Position numbers and translations under genes: made by a program. A stretch of DNA of 48,789 bases from Bacteroidia bacterium (GTDB lineage: Bacteria > Bacteroidota > Bacteroidia > UKL13-3), in contig JAGVLJ010000008.1 of the NCBI GenBank assembly GCA_020049855.1, forward strand, positions 1-48,789, written 5' to 3'. Numbering within the stretch: the first letter of the stretch is position 1; every line of letters begins with the position of its first letter. Positions 1 through 8,671 of the stretch are shown here, one piece after another. A model generated the notes under the pieces. It searched no databases. It was not told the origin of the DNA and was given only the letters and a program-made list of their open reading frames with translations.

Positions 1-17
1 CGACGCTCTTCCGATCT
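1..17 (+). other. Illumina adapter remnant
   Basis: The first 17 bases, CGACGCTCTTCCGATCT, are identical to the 3' end of the standard Illumina TruSeq read-1 adapter. This is library sequence rather than genome, and it marks the window's left edge as an untrimmed contig end. Any reading frame running through it is artificial at its 5' end. Confidence 0.95.
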
Positions 18-72
18 TCTTAATTTATCTGGATTAGATAAGGTTCTAAGAGAAAACACAACATCTGAATAA
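18..72 (+). pseudogene. Possible 3' tail of a truncated gene
   Basis: After the adapter, one frame stays open to a TAA at 70-72 and reads roughly LLNLSGLDKVLRENTTSE. It could be the last residues of a gene cut by the contig end. It is far too short to identify and may equally be chance, because the only upstream sequence is adapter. Confidence 0.2.
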
Positions 73-132
73 GGGAGGTGTGGTATATTCTTATCGCCCC
101 AAAATAGCCCCGGTGCTCTAAAGCCTACTTAT

Positions 133-654
133 ATGACAGGACAAGAAAGGGAGGATATTTTAATCAATTACATATTAATGCTATTTCATGATTCAAAAAA
201 TGTTGAATATGGGACTATTATAATGGTTAGGGCAACCTATGGAGATGAATTAAAAAAGTACGCAATTACAGAAATAGAGCAAAGAGAGATAAATCACATC
301 CTGCATATAATGGAGCATGATTATGATTTAATAGAAGATTATCATTTCAATGTTTTTGCGTTAAAAAGGTTTGGTAGAGAGGTTAGACGGGAGGGTGGTT
401 GGTTAAAGCATCTTGAAAACAAACGAACTTTTAAAAGTAAACCATTTATTAAACGAATTACGGTAGGACATTTAGCGTTCAGTGCAGCCCTTTTGTTTGG
501 AACTCTTACTACAATAGCTAATTGGGACAAGATAACAACCAGATGGAAAAAATGGTTCCCAGAAGATTCAAAATTAGAGCAACCCAAGCAACTGGCTCCC
601 CATGAAGATTCTTCATCCAAACAAAAGGCCGACACAACAACTGTAAAACACTAA
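133..654 (+). CDS. Hypothetical protein with one membrane segment
   Basis: A 173-residue protein I do not recognise. The first 115 residues are charged and probably helical. One hydrophobic stretch at about residues 112-130 (GHLAFSAALLFGTLTTIANW) looks like a single membrane span. It is followed by a basic, Trp-containing patch and a Ser/Lys/Glu-rich tail. There is no N-terminal signal peptide, so the protein is probably cytoplasmic with a C-terminal anchor. It sits alone near a contig end with no operon partner, and base composition is AT-rich like its neighbours. The ATG at 133 is the first start after a stop-containing stretch. Function is unknown. Confidence 0.6.
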   Translation: MTGQEREDILINYILMLFHDSKNVEYGTIIMVRATYGDELKKYAITEIEQREINHILHIMEHDYDLIEDYHFNVFALKRFGREVRREGGWLKHLENKRTFKSKPFIKRITVGHLAFSAALLFGTLTTIANWDKITTRWKKWFPEDSKLEQPKQLAPHEDSSSKQKADTTTVKH

Positions 655-1001
655 ACAACCTCACCTTTCACCCCCTTTCCCCATATCCACACCCAACTTT
701 GTTGAAATTCCCAGAACTTCTCTGAAAATCTGAGGCGTAATTTCGCCTTGTCCGAACTGGTATATAGTCTCCTTTATAATTTAAAATAATTGATTTCCAT
801 TTCCAAAGGTTTAGCTGAATGGATACAACTTTATGTTTTCATCCTAATGGTGATAAACATGGTTTTGGTAGACTTAGCAGATATAACCTCCATTTTTATG
901 GTTGATAAATAAGTTATTTGTTTGCAAACTAACGCATAAACACTAAAATGACAAGTATGTCATTATTTTTTTAGTTCAAGAGATTGATTTTGACGCCTTA
1001 A
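655..1001. other. Intergenic stretch, no gene seen
   Basis: This 347-base stretch lies between the hypothetical gene and the small HTH gene. No convincing reading frame or RNA gene is visible. Its only recognisable element is the palindrome at 948-963 near its right end. Confidence 0.6.
948..963. promoter_or_regulatory. Operator-like palindrome upstream of HTH gene
   Basis: ATGACA-AGTA-TGTCAT is a perfect 6-bp inverted repeat with a 4-base spacer. It lies about 38 bases upstream of the start of a Cro/C1-type regulator gene and is followed by a T-run. Position and symmetry fit autoregulation by that protein. This is an inference; no binding evidence can be read from the sequence. Confidence 0.45.
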
Positions 1002-1229
1002 ATGGGTCAAATTCGCAATGATGCTTTGTTAAGGGTCATTGGTGTAGCATTCAAAGTGCTAGGAGAGGAAAAAGTATTGACACAGGAGGAGGTATATAAC
1101 GATACTGGGGTGCACATCGGAAGAATTGAAACCGCACAAAGTAACCTGACCATTTCCACTATTCATTCACGTTGTAATTATTATGATATTAGTCTCGAAA
1201 GTTTTTTTGAAAGAGTGAATTGGAAATAG
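1002..1229 (+). CDS. Small Cro/C1-type HTH protein
   Basis: This 75-residue protein has the outline of an XRE-family DNA-binding domain. A helix-turn-helix-like core spans about residues 26-50 (LTQEEVYNDTGVHIGRIE), followed by the ISTIHSRCNYYDISLESFFER segment, which matches the usual last helices of such domains. The match is degenerate: the conserved Gln-x-x-Leu-Ala of helix 2 is replaced by QEEVY, and the Ser-Arg pair by GR. It resembles stand-alone phage-type or restriction-controller regulators. A palindrome 38 bases upstream (948-963) could be its operator. No partner gene (toxin, methylase or integrase) is adjacent. The DNA-binding call is fairly safe; the target is unknown. Confidence 0.6.
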   Translation: MGQIRNDALLRVIGVAFKVLGEEKVLTQEEVYNDTGVHIGRIETAQSNLTISTIHSRCNYYDISLESFFERVNWK

Positions 1230-1332
1230 TTGGTGAAAATAAAAAGCAATTGCAGACTTACTCTCTCCATTTGGTAGTTGTGAACCCTAAGATTTTATTA
1301 TAGTGTTCTATCAATATTATCGAGTTTAACTG

Positions 1333-3144
1333 CTAAGCTGTTTGCAGTTTATTTGCATTTCGTTTACGGTCATTTTCATTTAAGAAAATTTTGCGCAAAC
1401 GAATGGATTGCGGAGTAACCTCTACATATTCATCTCCCTGAATATACTCCATCGCTTCTTCCAGTGAGAAATTAATCTTAGGAGCAATTTTTACGTTATC
1501 ATCGCTGCCGGCCGCCCGGAAGTTGGTTAATTGCTTGGCACGAATGATATTAATTACAAGGTCACCGGGTTTAATTCCTTCTCCAATAATCTGTCCTTCA
1601 TAAACACTTTCGCCCGGATCGATAAAAAAGCGCCCACGATCCTGCAATTTATCCATCGAGTATGGGGTAGCTGTTCCGGTTTCTCCTGGTATCAATACGC
1701 CCACATTGCGTGAAGGAATGGTGCCTTTCCATGGTTCGTACGCCTTAAAGCGGTGCGCCATGATAGCTTCTCCTGCCGTAGCAGTAAGCACATTATTTCT
1801 TAAACCAATGATTCCACGTGCGGGAATGCTAAACTCCAGATGTTGTAAATCGCCCTTGGGCTCCATTACCAATAGTTCGCCTTTTCGCTGGCTGGCTAGT
1901 TCAATTACTTTACCGGCTGATTCTTCCGGTACATCTACCGTAAGCACTTCTATCGGTTCACATTTTTGTCCGTCTATCTCTTTCAAAATAACCCGGGGTT
2001 GACCAAGTTGCAATTCATATCCTTCTCTGCGCATGGTTTCAACCAAAATGGAAAGGTGTAGAATTCCGCGGCCAAAAACCATGTACGAGTCGGGGCTTTC
2101 GGTTTCTTCTACACGAAGTGCCAGATTTTTTTCTGTTTCTTTCATCAGGCGGTCGCGCAGGTGACGTGAAGTAACAAACTTTCCTTCCTTACCAAAAAAC
2201 GGAGAATTATTGATGGTAAACATCATGCTCATGGTAGGTTCGTCAATGCTGATGGGGGGTAAACCTTCCGGGTTTTCAAAATCAGCTATCGTATCTCCAA
2301 TTTCAAAATCTTCAATGCCAAATACAGCACAAATGTCTCCTGCTTTTACTTCTTCCACTTTTAATTTGCCTAGCCCTTCAAATGCGTAAAGTTCTTTGAT
2401 GCGTGATTTTTTAATACTACCATCACGTTTAACCAACGAAACCGGCATGTTTACTTTTAATGTTCCGCGCAATAAACGCCCAATAGCTATACGCCCTGTG
2501 TACGATGAATAGTCAAGGGAGGTAATCATTAACTGTGGGGTTCCTTCAAATGCAACTGGCGGAGGAATTTCTTTAATAATATCATCTAATAACTCAGTGA
2601 AGTCAGTTGTTGGCGTTTTCCAATCCCTGCCCATCCAACCTTGTTTTGATGACCCGTAAATGGTATGGAAGTTCAACTGTTCCTCGGTAGCATCCAGATT
2701 AAAGAATAATTCAAACACGGCATCGTGTACTTCATCGGGGCGGCAGTTAGGTTTATCCACTTTGTTTATTACTACAATTGGTTTTTTGCCCAGAGCTAAT
2801 GCTTTTTGCAACACAAAACGTGTTTGTGGCATTGGCCCTTCAAATGCATCAACCAACAGCAGTACGCCATCGGCCATATTCAATACGCGTTCAACTTCTC
2901 CGCCAAAATCAGCGTGGCCGGGGGTGTCGATAATATTTATTTTGGTGTCTTTATATCGAACGGAAACATTTTTTGCAAGGATGGTAATCCCCCTTTCGCG
3001 TTCCAAATCGTTGTTGTCAAGAATGAGTTCACCTGTTTCCTGATTCTCGCGGAATAGCTTGGTTTGATGGAGGATTTTATCAACCAGCGTAGTTTTACCG
3101 TGGTCAACGTGAGCGATGATGGCTATATTTCGAATATCTGACAT
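1333..3144 (-). CDS. typA: Translational GTPase TypA/BipA
   Basis: A ribosome-associated GTPase of the elongation-factor family, known to help 50S subunit assembly and stress or cold adaptation. The 603-residue length is typical. Visible G motifs are the P-loop AHVDHGKTT at 11-19, DTPGH at 73-77 and NKVD at 127-130, with the switch-I ERERGITI segment at about 48-55. EF-G-like domains follow, then the BipA-specific C-terminal domain (about 490-603, including GTATPYSMDKLQDRG). The ATG at 3144 is preceded by a TACCTTTG promoter box (3163-3170, minus strand), which fixes the start. It is transcribed divergently from selU and looks monocistronic. Nothing is unusual. Confidence 0.97.
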   Translation of the reverse strand: MSDIRNIAIIAHVDHGKTTLVDKILHQTKLFRENQETGELILDNNDLERERGITILAKNVSVRYKDTKINIIDTPGHADFGGEVERVLNMADGVLLLVDAFEGPMPQTRFVLQKALALGKKPIVVINKVDKPNCRPDEVHDAVFELFFNLDATEEQLNFHTIYGSSKQGWMGRDWKTPTTDFTELLDDIIKEIPPPVAFEGTPQLMITSLDYSSYTGRIAIGRLLRGTLKVNMPVSLVKRDGSIKKSRIKELYAFEGLGKLKVEEVKAGDICAVFGIEDFEIGDTIADFENPEGLPPISIDEPTMSMMFTINNSPFFGKEGKFVTSRHLRDRLMKETEKNLALRVEETESPDSYMVFGRGILHLSILVETMRREGYELQLGQPRVILKEIDGQKCEPIEVLTVDVPEESAGKVIELASQRKGELLVMEPKGDLQHLEFSIPARGIIGLRNNVLTATAGEAIMAHRFKAYEPWKGTIPSRNVGVLIPGETGTATPYSMDKLQDRGRFFIDPGESVYEGQIIGEGIKPGDLVINIIRAKQLTNFRAAGSDDNVKIAPKINFSLEEAMEYIQGDEYVEVTPQSIRLRKIFLNENDRKRNANKLQTA

Positions 3145-3162
3145 GCCTAATTTTTAAGGGTG

Positions 3163-3170
3163 CAAAGGTA
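3163..3170 (-). promoter_or_regulatory. Bacteroidota -7 promoter box for typA
   Basis: TACCTTTG on the minus strand matches the Bacteroidota -7 consensus TAnnTTTG. It ends 18 bases before the typA ATG, giving a short leader. Confidence 0.6.
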
Positions 3171-3295
3171 AGGGAATAAGTTGATTATTTATAGAGTAGC
3201 ATTATTAATTGTAAATCAGTGCAAACTCACTTTTTTCGGGGACTATTTACGTTCACCTTATACATTTGGATACTATTTTAGATGGCAGAAGTACG

Positions 3296-3303
3296 TATTT
3301 TTG
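3296..3303 (+). promoter_or_regulatory. -7 promoter box for selU; decides its start
   Basis: TATTTTTG fits TAnnTTTG and ends 6 bases before the ATG at 3310. Transcription would begin within about 2-5 bases of that ATG. The 43 codons of open frame upstream of 3310 would therefore not be transcribed. Confidence 0.5.
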
Positions 3304-3309
3304 GCTCCG

Positions 3310-4365
3310 ATGCGCGAACAATGTCTGGAAGCCGATGAGTTTTTAAAACAATCTTTGAATGGGGTGGTATTAGATGTGCGTTCCCCTGCCGAGTTTCTTT
3401 CAGGCCATATTCCGGGCGCCATTTCATTCCCTTTATTTACAGATGAAGAACGAAAAGAAGTTGGACCAATCTATAAGCAACAAGGTAAGGAATCAGCTAT
3501 TGAGCTAGGTCTGGAAATAGTAGGGCCGAAGTTAAAATTTTTTGTTCAACAAGCCAGAGAATATGCCACTAACAGGCCGCTTTATTTGCATTGCTGGCGA
3601 GGAGGCATGCGAAGCAATAGCATGGCTTGGTTGCTTCGAACTGCCGGGATAAACGTGTACACATTAACCGGAGGATATAAAGCTTACCGAAAGCATCTTT
3701 TAAGTTATTTAACAAATTCCTTCAGACTATTAGTGTTGGGAGGCGAAACAGGGAGTGGTAAAACAGAAGTAATACAGGCTCTTCGCGACAAAAAGGAGCA
3801 GGTAATTGATCTGGAGGCTTTGGCGAACCACAAAGGTTCATCATTTGGAAGTATTGGACAACTACAGCAACCCACTACAGAACAATTTACCAATTTGTTG
3901 TTTTATGAATTAAGCAAACTGGATGCCTCTAAACCTATTTGGGTGGAAGATGAGAGCCGAATGATTGGAACGGTGAATATACCTGAGGAGTTTTTTCTTC
4001 AGATGAGTAAAGCTCCCTTGCTTGTGATGCAGGTTCCGGTAGCGTGGAGGGTGACTAATTTAGTAAAGGGTTACGGAGAGGCAAACAAAGAATTGCTTGT
4101 TTCGGCATTTAAACGAATTCAAAAAAAATTAGGTGGCCAGCATCTGATATCCGCGTTGCAAGCGCTTGATGAAAATGATTTAGAAACGGCTGCGGTTATT
4201 GCCCTTCGTTATTATGACAAGGCATACCGATTTGGCTTGCAAACCAAAGTTAATTCAAAAGTTATTCATTATGAGCCTCAAGAAAATTCGGTGATGCAAA
4301 TGGCCGATGAAATACTTTTGCTGGCACAAAATAATTTAAAAAATTTATGGACAGTTTCAAACTGA
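3310..4365 (+). CDS. selU: tRNA 2-selenouridine synthase SelU
   Basis: Replaces sulfur by selenium in 2-thiouridine at the wobble position of Lys, Glu and Gln tRNAs, using selenophosphate. From the ATG at 3310 the protein is 351 residues. It has an N-terminal rhodanese domain with the catalytic cysteine in HCWRGGMRS (Cys95) and a C-terminal P-loop domain with Walker A GETGSGKT at 145-152. The open frame extends upstream to a TTG at 3181, but that adds 43 residues absent from the family and lies above the promoter box at 3296-3303, so I reject it. The gene overlaps selD by 19 bases, which indicates co-expression with the selenium donor enzyme. SelU is also called MnmH. Confidence 0.93.
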   Translation: MREQCLEADEFLKQSLNGVVLDVRSPAEFLSGHIPGAISFPLFTDEERKEVGPIYKQQGKESAIELGLEIVGPKLKFFVQQAREYATNRPLYLHCWRGGMRSNSMAWLLRTAGINVYTLTGGYKAYRKHLLSYLTNSFRLLVLGGETGSGKTEVIQALRDKKEQVIDLEALANHKGSSFGSIGQLQQPTTEQFTNLLFYELSKLDASKPIWVEDESRMIGTVNIPEEFFLQMSKAPLLVMQVPVAWRVTNLVKGYGEANKELLVSAFKRIQKKLGGQHLISALQALDENDLETAAVIALRYYDKAYRFGLQTKVNSKVIHYEPQENSVMQMADEILLLAQNNLKNLWTVSN

Positions 4366-5384
4366 CTCAATATAGCCATGGTTCGGGCTGCGGGTGTAAA
4401 ATAGCACCTGCTGATTTAGAAAAAATTTTGGTAAATCATCGAAGTACAAAAACCATTGACCAATTACTTATTGGCAACAACAGCAATGATGATGCTGCTG
4501 TGTGGGATATAGGAAACGGACAGGCACTCATTAGCACCGTTGATTTTTTCCTGCCAGTAGTTGACGGTGCTTTCGATTTTGGTCGAATAGCCGCAGCCAA
4601 TGCGTTAAGCGATGTGTATGCCATGGGTGGGAGGCCTGCTTTTGCAAATGCCGTTTTGGGCTGGCCTATGGAGAAGTTGCCAGCCGAATTAGCTTCAGAG
4701 GTGCTAAAGGGCGCACAAAGTATTTGTGAAAAGGCAAATGTAGCAATTGCAGGAGGACACAGCATTAACAGCAGCGATCCTATTTTTGGACTTACTGTAA
4801 ACGGCTTTATTGCTCGCGACCATATTAAACAAAACAATTCGGCTTGGATCAACGACCTACTTTATTTAACAAAACCATTGGGGATTGGAGTGCTAAGCAC
4901 CGCAATTAAACGAGGTATTGCTCAGCCCCATCATATACAGGCGGTGGTGGAGTTAATGTGTTCACTGAATACAATCGGGACGAAATTAGGTGATCAAAAT
5001 TGGGTTCATTCCATGACTGATATTACGGGTTTTGGGTTATTGGGCCACCTTACTGAAATGGCCGAAGGGAGCAACCTAACTGCGCAGCTTTATTTTAAAG
5101 ACGTTCCTGTATTGCCTTATATTGACGAGTACCTTAAACAAAATTGTATACCAGATAATACCTACCGGAACTGGAATGCCTATGAAAACAGGGTAACTGG
5201 TTTAGCCGATATGCGGGCGTTTCAGGTATTGAATGATCCCCAAACAAGTGGCGGATTATTGTTAAGCATAGCACCTGAACTTGCACAAACGGCCGAAAAA
5301 CTATTTACAGCAGAGGGAGTTCAGGCCGTGTGCATTGGCAAATTTATTTCTTTATCCGATTTCAGAATAGAGGTGATACTATAA
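4347..5384 (+). CDS. selD: Selenide, water dikinase SelD
   Basis: Makes selenophosphate from selenide and ATP, the selenium donor for SelU. The 345-residue length is normal. The N-terminal catalytic motif SHGSGCGCK has Cys15 and Lys18, aligned with Cys17 and Lys20 of the E. coli enzyme. The enzyme thus uses cysteine rather than selenocysteine. Later motifs include DDAAVWD at about 48-54, GGHSINSSDPIFG at about 137-149 and NDPQTSGGLL near residue 300. Its start lies inside the selU 3' end in another frame. No selA or selB is in the window, so here SelD is most simply linked to tRNA selenouridine. Confidence 0.96.
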   Translation: MDSFKLTQYSHGSGCGCKIAPADLEKILVNHRSTKTIDQLLIGNNSNDDAAVWDIGNGQALISTVDFFLPVVDGAFDFGRIAAANALSDVYAMGGRPAFANAVLGWPMEKLPAELASEVLKGAQSICEKANVAIAGGHSINSSDPIFGLTVNGFIARDHIKQNNSAWINDLLYLTKPLGIGVLSTAIKRGIAQPHHIQAVVELMCSLNTIGTKLGDQNWVHSMTDITGFGLLGHLTEMAEGSNLTAQLYFKDVPVLPYIDEYLKQNCIPDNTYRNWNAYENRVTGLADMRAFQVLNDPQTSGGLLLSIAPELAQTAEKLFTAEGVQAVCIGKFISLSDFRIEVIL

Positions 5385-5471
5385 TTCAATGCTTTTGTTT
5401 ATCTTCACATTGCCTGCAACAAGTCTCAAATAAATTAGCTTTATTTAGCACATTGAATGAGGGAAAAAAGC

Positions 5472-5479
5472 TACTTTTG
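5472..5479 (+). promoter_or_regulatory. -7 promoter box for rpe
   Basis: TACTTTTG matches TAnnTTTG, with a TTG about 18 bases upstream (5452-5454). It ends 6 bases before the rpe ATG, so the predicted mRNA has almost no leader. It also rules out the longer open frame starting at 5330. Confidence 0.6.
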
Positions 5480-5485
5480 CACATT

Positions 5486-6157
5486 ATGACTCATTTAATC
5501 GCACCCTCCATATTATCGGCAGATTTTGCCCATTTGCAAAAAGACATTGAAATGGTAAACCACAGCGAAGCCGACTGGTTTCACGTGGATGTGATGGATG
5601 GCGTTTTTGTTCCGAATATTTCTCTCGGTCTCCCTGTGATTGCTGCTATGAGGCGGTATGCCAAAAAACCCTTAGATGTACATTTAATGATTGTGCAGCC
5701 TGAGCGTTATATCAATGATTTCAGAAAAGCAGGAGCCGATATTTTAACGGTACATATTGAGGCAAGTACGCATCTTCACCGCACCATTTCTGCTATTAAA
5801 GAGGCCGGCATGAAAGCTGGGGTGGCCATAAATCCGCATACATCGGTACAATTGCTCAAAGATGTGTTGGCTGATATTGATTTGGTGTGTATGATGAGTG
5901 TAAATCCTGGATTTGGGGGTCAAAAATTTATTGAAAATACGTATAACAAAATTGCCGAACTGGTGGTGTTGCGAGATGTAACTGGCTCAAGTGCACTAAT
6001 AGAAATAGATGGTGGGGTGAATGCAGATAATGCAGCCGAATTGCTTAATAATGGAGCCAACGTATTGGTTGCGGGTAATTTTGTTTTTGGTTCACAAAAT
6101 CCGTCACATACTATTCACGAACTAAAGCATCTCTATCGCGGTACTAAGTCGGTGTAA
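5486..6157 (+). CDS. rpe: Ribulose-phosphate 3-epimerase
   Basis: Interconverts ribulose 5-phosphate and xylulose 5-phosphate in the pentose phosphate pathway. From the ATG at 5486 the protein is 223 residues, the family norm. Metal ligands of the TIM barrel are visible: His33 and Asp35 in WFHVDVMDG, His66 in LDVHLMI and Asp175 in EIDGGV. The phosphate-binding loops SVNPGFGGQ (138-146) and VAGNFVF are also present. The open frame reaches back to 5330, overlapping selD, but the 52 extra residues are not part of the family and precede the promoter box at 5472-5479. The TonB receptor gene follows after 19 bases. Confidence 0.96.
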   Translation: MTHLIAPSILSADFAHLQKDIEMVNHSEADWFHVDVMDGVFVPNISLGLPVIAAMRRYAKKPLDVHLMIVQPERYINDFRKAGADILTVHIEASTHLHRTISAIKEAGMKAGVAINPHTSVQLLKDVLADIDLVCMMSVNPGFGGQKFIENTYNKIAELVVLRDVTGSSALIEIDGGVNADNAAELLNNGANVLVAGNFVFGSQNPSHTIHELKHLYRGTKSV

Positions 6158-6176
6158 AATTCGTTGTACACGCGTA

Positions 6177-8669
6177 ATGCCTCAAAAGCTCCTTTTATTT
6201 CTTTCATTTTTTGTTGTTTCCAGAGTTGGAAACGCTCAAATAAACGCTACCGTATATGGAGTAGTTAAAGATTCATCAGGTGCTACTGTGGATGATGTGA
6301 CCATTGCAGTAGTAGGTAGTGCCTCTGGTACCAGTAGTTCCGAAGGAGGAAAGTATGAACTAAAAGTTTCATCAGGCGAGCCATTTCAGTTGGCTTTTGC
6401 TTTAGTCGGGCGCACCGGACTGGTATTGGAAATGCCATCATTAAAGCCCGGTGAAAGTAAGCGGGTAGATGTTCTAATAGGTTCGGGAAGTGTAAAGCGC
6501 GTGTTAAAATTTGAGGATTCACCAGATAGGGAAAAAATTGGGGTCATCACATTAGACCCACGCAACCTTGAACCATTCCCGAATATTTCCGGGAATTTTG
6601 AAACCTATTTGAAAACACTTCCCGGAGTAACGTCCAACAATGAATTAAGTTCGCAATACAACGTGCGCGGAGGAAATTATGATGAGAACCTGATTTATGT
6701 TAACGATATTGAAATTTACCGACCTTTTTTAGTTCGTTCAGGTCAGCAGGAAGGATTGAGTTTTATCAATCCGAATATGGTGAAGAATGTTAAATTTTCG
6801 GCAGGAGGATTTGAATCTAGGTATGGTGATAAAATGTCATCAGTGCTAGACGTAAAGTACAAGCAACCGAAAAAATTTGCCAGTTCGAATTCGTTGAGTT
6901 TATTAGGTCTTAATTCAATGATTGAAGGAACGGCCGTTAATTCCCGATTTACTTATTTGCTTGGGGTGCGCTATCGAGCCAATAGTTATATTTTAAATAG
7001 TTTAGATGTACGGGGGGATTACAAACCCAGATTTGCCGATATTCAGTCATTTATAAGTTACGATATTAACGCGAAATTACAGGTAAGTTTATTGAGCAGT
7101 TATGCCGAGAACCGTTACCTGATGATTCCTCAAAATCAGGAAACCGTTTTTGGAACTGTAACTAATGCATTAAAACTGAGTATTGGATTTGAAGGCCAGG
7201 AACTGCTGCGATATCAAACTATGATGAGTGCATTAACTTTATCGTATCAGCCAACTAAATTTACTATATTAAAATTTATTGCATCGGGATTTAACAGCAT
7301 CGAGAATGAATATTATAGTGTTGAAGGCGCTTACAGGTTGGATCAATTGGAAAATAATCTGGGGTCTGCTGATTTTGCCAAGAGCAAATACAATAGGGGT
7401 GTCGGCTATTTTGTAAACAATGCACGAAATAATTTGCAGGCAACAGTGGTTAATTTTGCACACCGGGGGTATTACTCTGCTAAAAACAATAACCTGCAAT
7501 GGGGTTTACAATATCAGCATGAAATAATTGACGACAAGCTTCACGAATGGAAGTACATGGATTCGGCCGATTTTTCGGTACCGCTTCTTACAAATGGAAA
7601 TTTTGAACTTAATCAGTTTTATCGGGGTAAGGCTGCCCTTGCAAGCAATCGCTATACTGCCTATATTCAAAATTCAATGGTGTTGAACCAGCCAAGTAAT
7701 TTTACCATAAATTATGGTATCCGTACTAATTACTGGGATTTGAACCGTCAAAACGTTATTAGCCCTCGTGTGCAGATTTCATTCGAACCAAATCGTGCGT
7801 ATAACCGTAAAGTAAGATTTGGTAATTTGGGAGATAGTTTGTTAAAAAAGAATATTTCTATTAAGGCAGCATTCGGATATTATTTTCAACCGCCATTTTA
7901 CCGTGAGTTACGCAACCAAACCGGAGAGGTAAACATTAACGTAAAAGCTCAGCGCGCCATTCACTTTTTAACCGGCATGGATTTTTTGTTTAATGCATGG
8001 CAGCGTCCGTTTAAATTTTTTGCTGAGGCATATTATAAAAAACTTGATTTTCTGATTCCTTATGAAATTGACAATGTTCGAATCCGCTATTACGCCACTA
8101 ATAACTCCAGAGGCTATGCTACCGGAATTGATTTGAGGGTAAATGGAGAATTTATTAAAGGTACGGAATCGTGGGTCAGTATGTCGGTAATGAAGGTGGC
8201 CGAAGATATTTCTAATGATTCAATTTTGCGTGCTGACGGGACTGTTTACTTTCCAGGGAATATTCCACGTCCAACCGATCAACGGGTAAATTTCAGTGTT
8301 TTTTTTCAAGACGAGTTACGCAAGAATCCAAAGTATAAAATGCATATGATGGGTGTTTTTGGTACAGGCCTGCCATTTGGTCCGCCCAATAGACATATTT
8401 ATAATAACAAGCAGCGTGTGCCACCTTATCGAAGAGTGGATATTGGATTTTCCAAAATGATTATTGATGAAAAGATGAATGAAACCAGCCGTAAAGGGTT
8501 GTCAAAAGTGTTTCACTCGGCTTGGATTAGCTTAGAAGTGTTTAACCTGCTTCAAATAAATAATACCATTTCCTATTTGTGGATTAAGGATATTACCAAT
8601 ACCTATTATGCTGTTCCTAATTATTTAACCAGTCGCAGATTGAATGTGGCTTTAATGGTAAAATTTTAA
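6177..8669 (+). CDS. TonB-dependent outer-membrane receptor
   Basis: An outer-membrane beta-barrel for energised uptake or export, 830 residues. A signal peptide at 1-21 ends in NAQ. Next comes a carboxypeptidase-regulatory-like beta-sandwich (about 22-105, VYGVVKDSSGATVDDV), typical of Bacteroidota receptors. The plug domain (about 120-230) contains YNVRGGNYDENLIYVNDIEI and the segment FESRYGDKMSSVLDV. The rest is barrel, with the usual C-terminal aromatic residue (VALMVKF). It is shorter than SusC proteins and has no SusD neighbour, so a glycan-uptake role is not indicated. It lies between rpe and a methyltransferase gene with gaps of 19 and 2 bases, probably one transcript. The substrate cannot be read from sequence. 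Confidence 0.9.
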   Translation: MPQKLLLFLSFFVVSRVGNAQINATVYGVVKDSSGATVDDVTIAVVGSASGTSSSEGGKYELKVSSGEPFQLAFALVGRTGLVLEMPSLKPGESKRVDVLIGSGSVKRVLKFEDSPDREKIGVITLDPRNLEPFPNISGNFETYLKTLPGVTSNNELSSQYNVRGGNYDENLIYVNDIEIYRPFLVRSGQQEGLSFINPNMVKNVKFSAGGFESRYGDKMSSVLDVKYKQPKKFASSNSLSLLGLNSMIEGTAVNSRFTYLLGVRYRANSYILNSLDVRGDYKPRFADIQSFISYDINAKLQVSLLSSYAENRYLMIPQNQETVFGTVTNALKLSIGFEGQELLRYQTMMSALTLSYQPTKFTILKFIASGFNSIENEYYSVEGAYRLDQLENNLGSADFAKSKYNRGVGYFVNNARNNLQATVVNFAHRGYYSAKNNNLQWGLQYQHEIIDDKLHEWKYMDSADFSVPLLTNGNFELNQFYRGKAALASNRYTAYIQNSMVLNQPSNFTINYGIRTNYWDLNRQNVISPRVQISFEPNRAYNRKVRFGNLGDSLLKKNISIKAAFGYYFQPPFYRELRNQTGEVNINVKAQRAIHFLTGMDFLFNAWQRPFKFFAEAYYKKLDFLIPYEIDNVRIRYYATNNSRGYATGIDLRVNGEFIKGTESWVSMSVMKVAEDISNDSILRADGTVYFPGNIPRPTDQRVNFSVFFQDELRKNPKYKMHMMGVFGTGLPFGPPNRHIYNNKQRVPPYRRVDIGFSKMIIDEKMNETSRKGLSKVFHSAWISLEVFNLLQINNTISYLWIKDITNTYYAVPNYLTSRRLNVALMVKF

Positions 8670-8671
8670 TT

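Noticed and set aside
3181-3309. 43-codon upstream extension of selU from a TTG
   Set aside because: It is absent from the family, contains a good promoter box just before the ATG at 3310, and overlaps the divergent typA promoter region.
5330-5485. Upstream extension of rpe overlapping selD
   Set aside because: The 52 extra residues are not epimerase-like and lie above the TACTTTTG box at 5472-5479.
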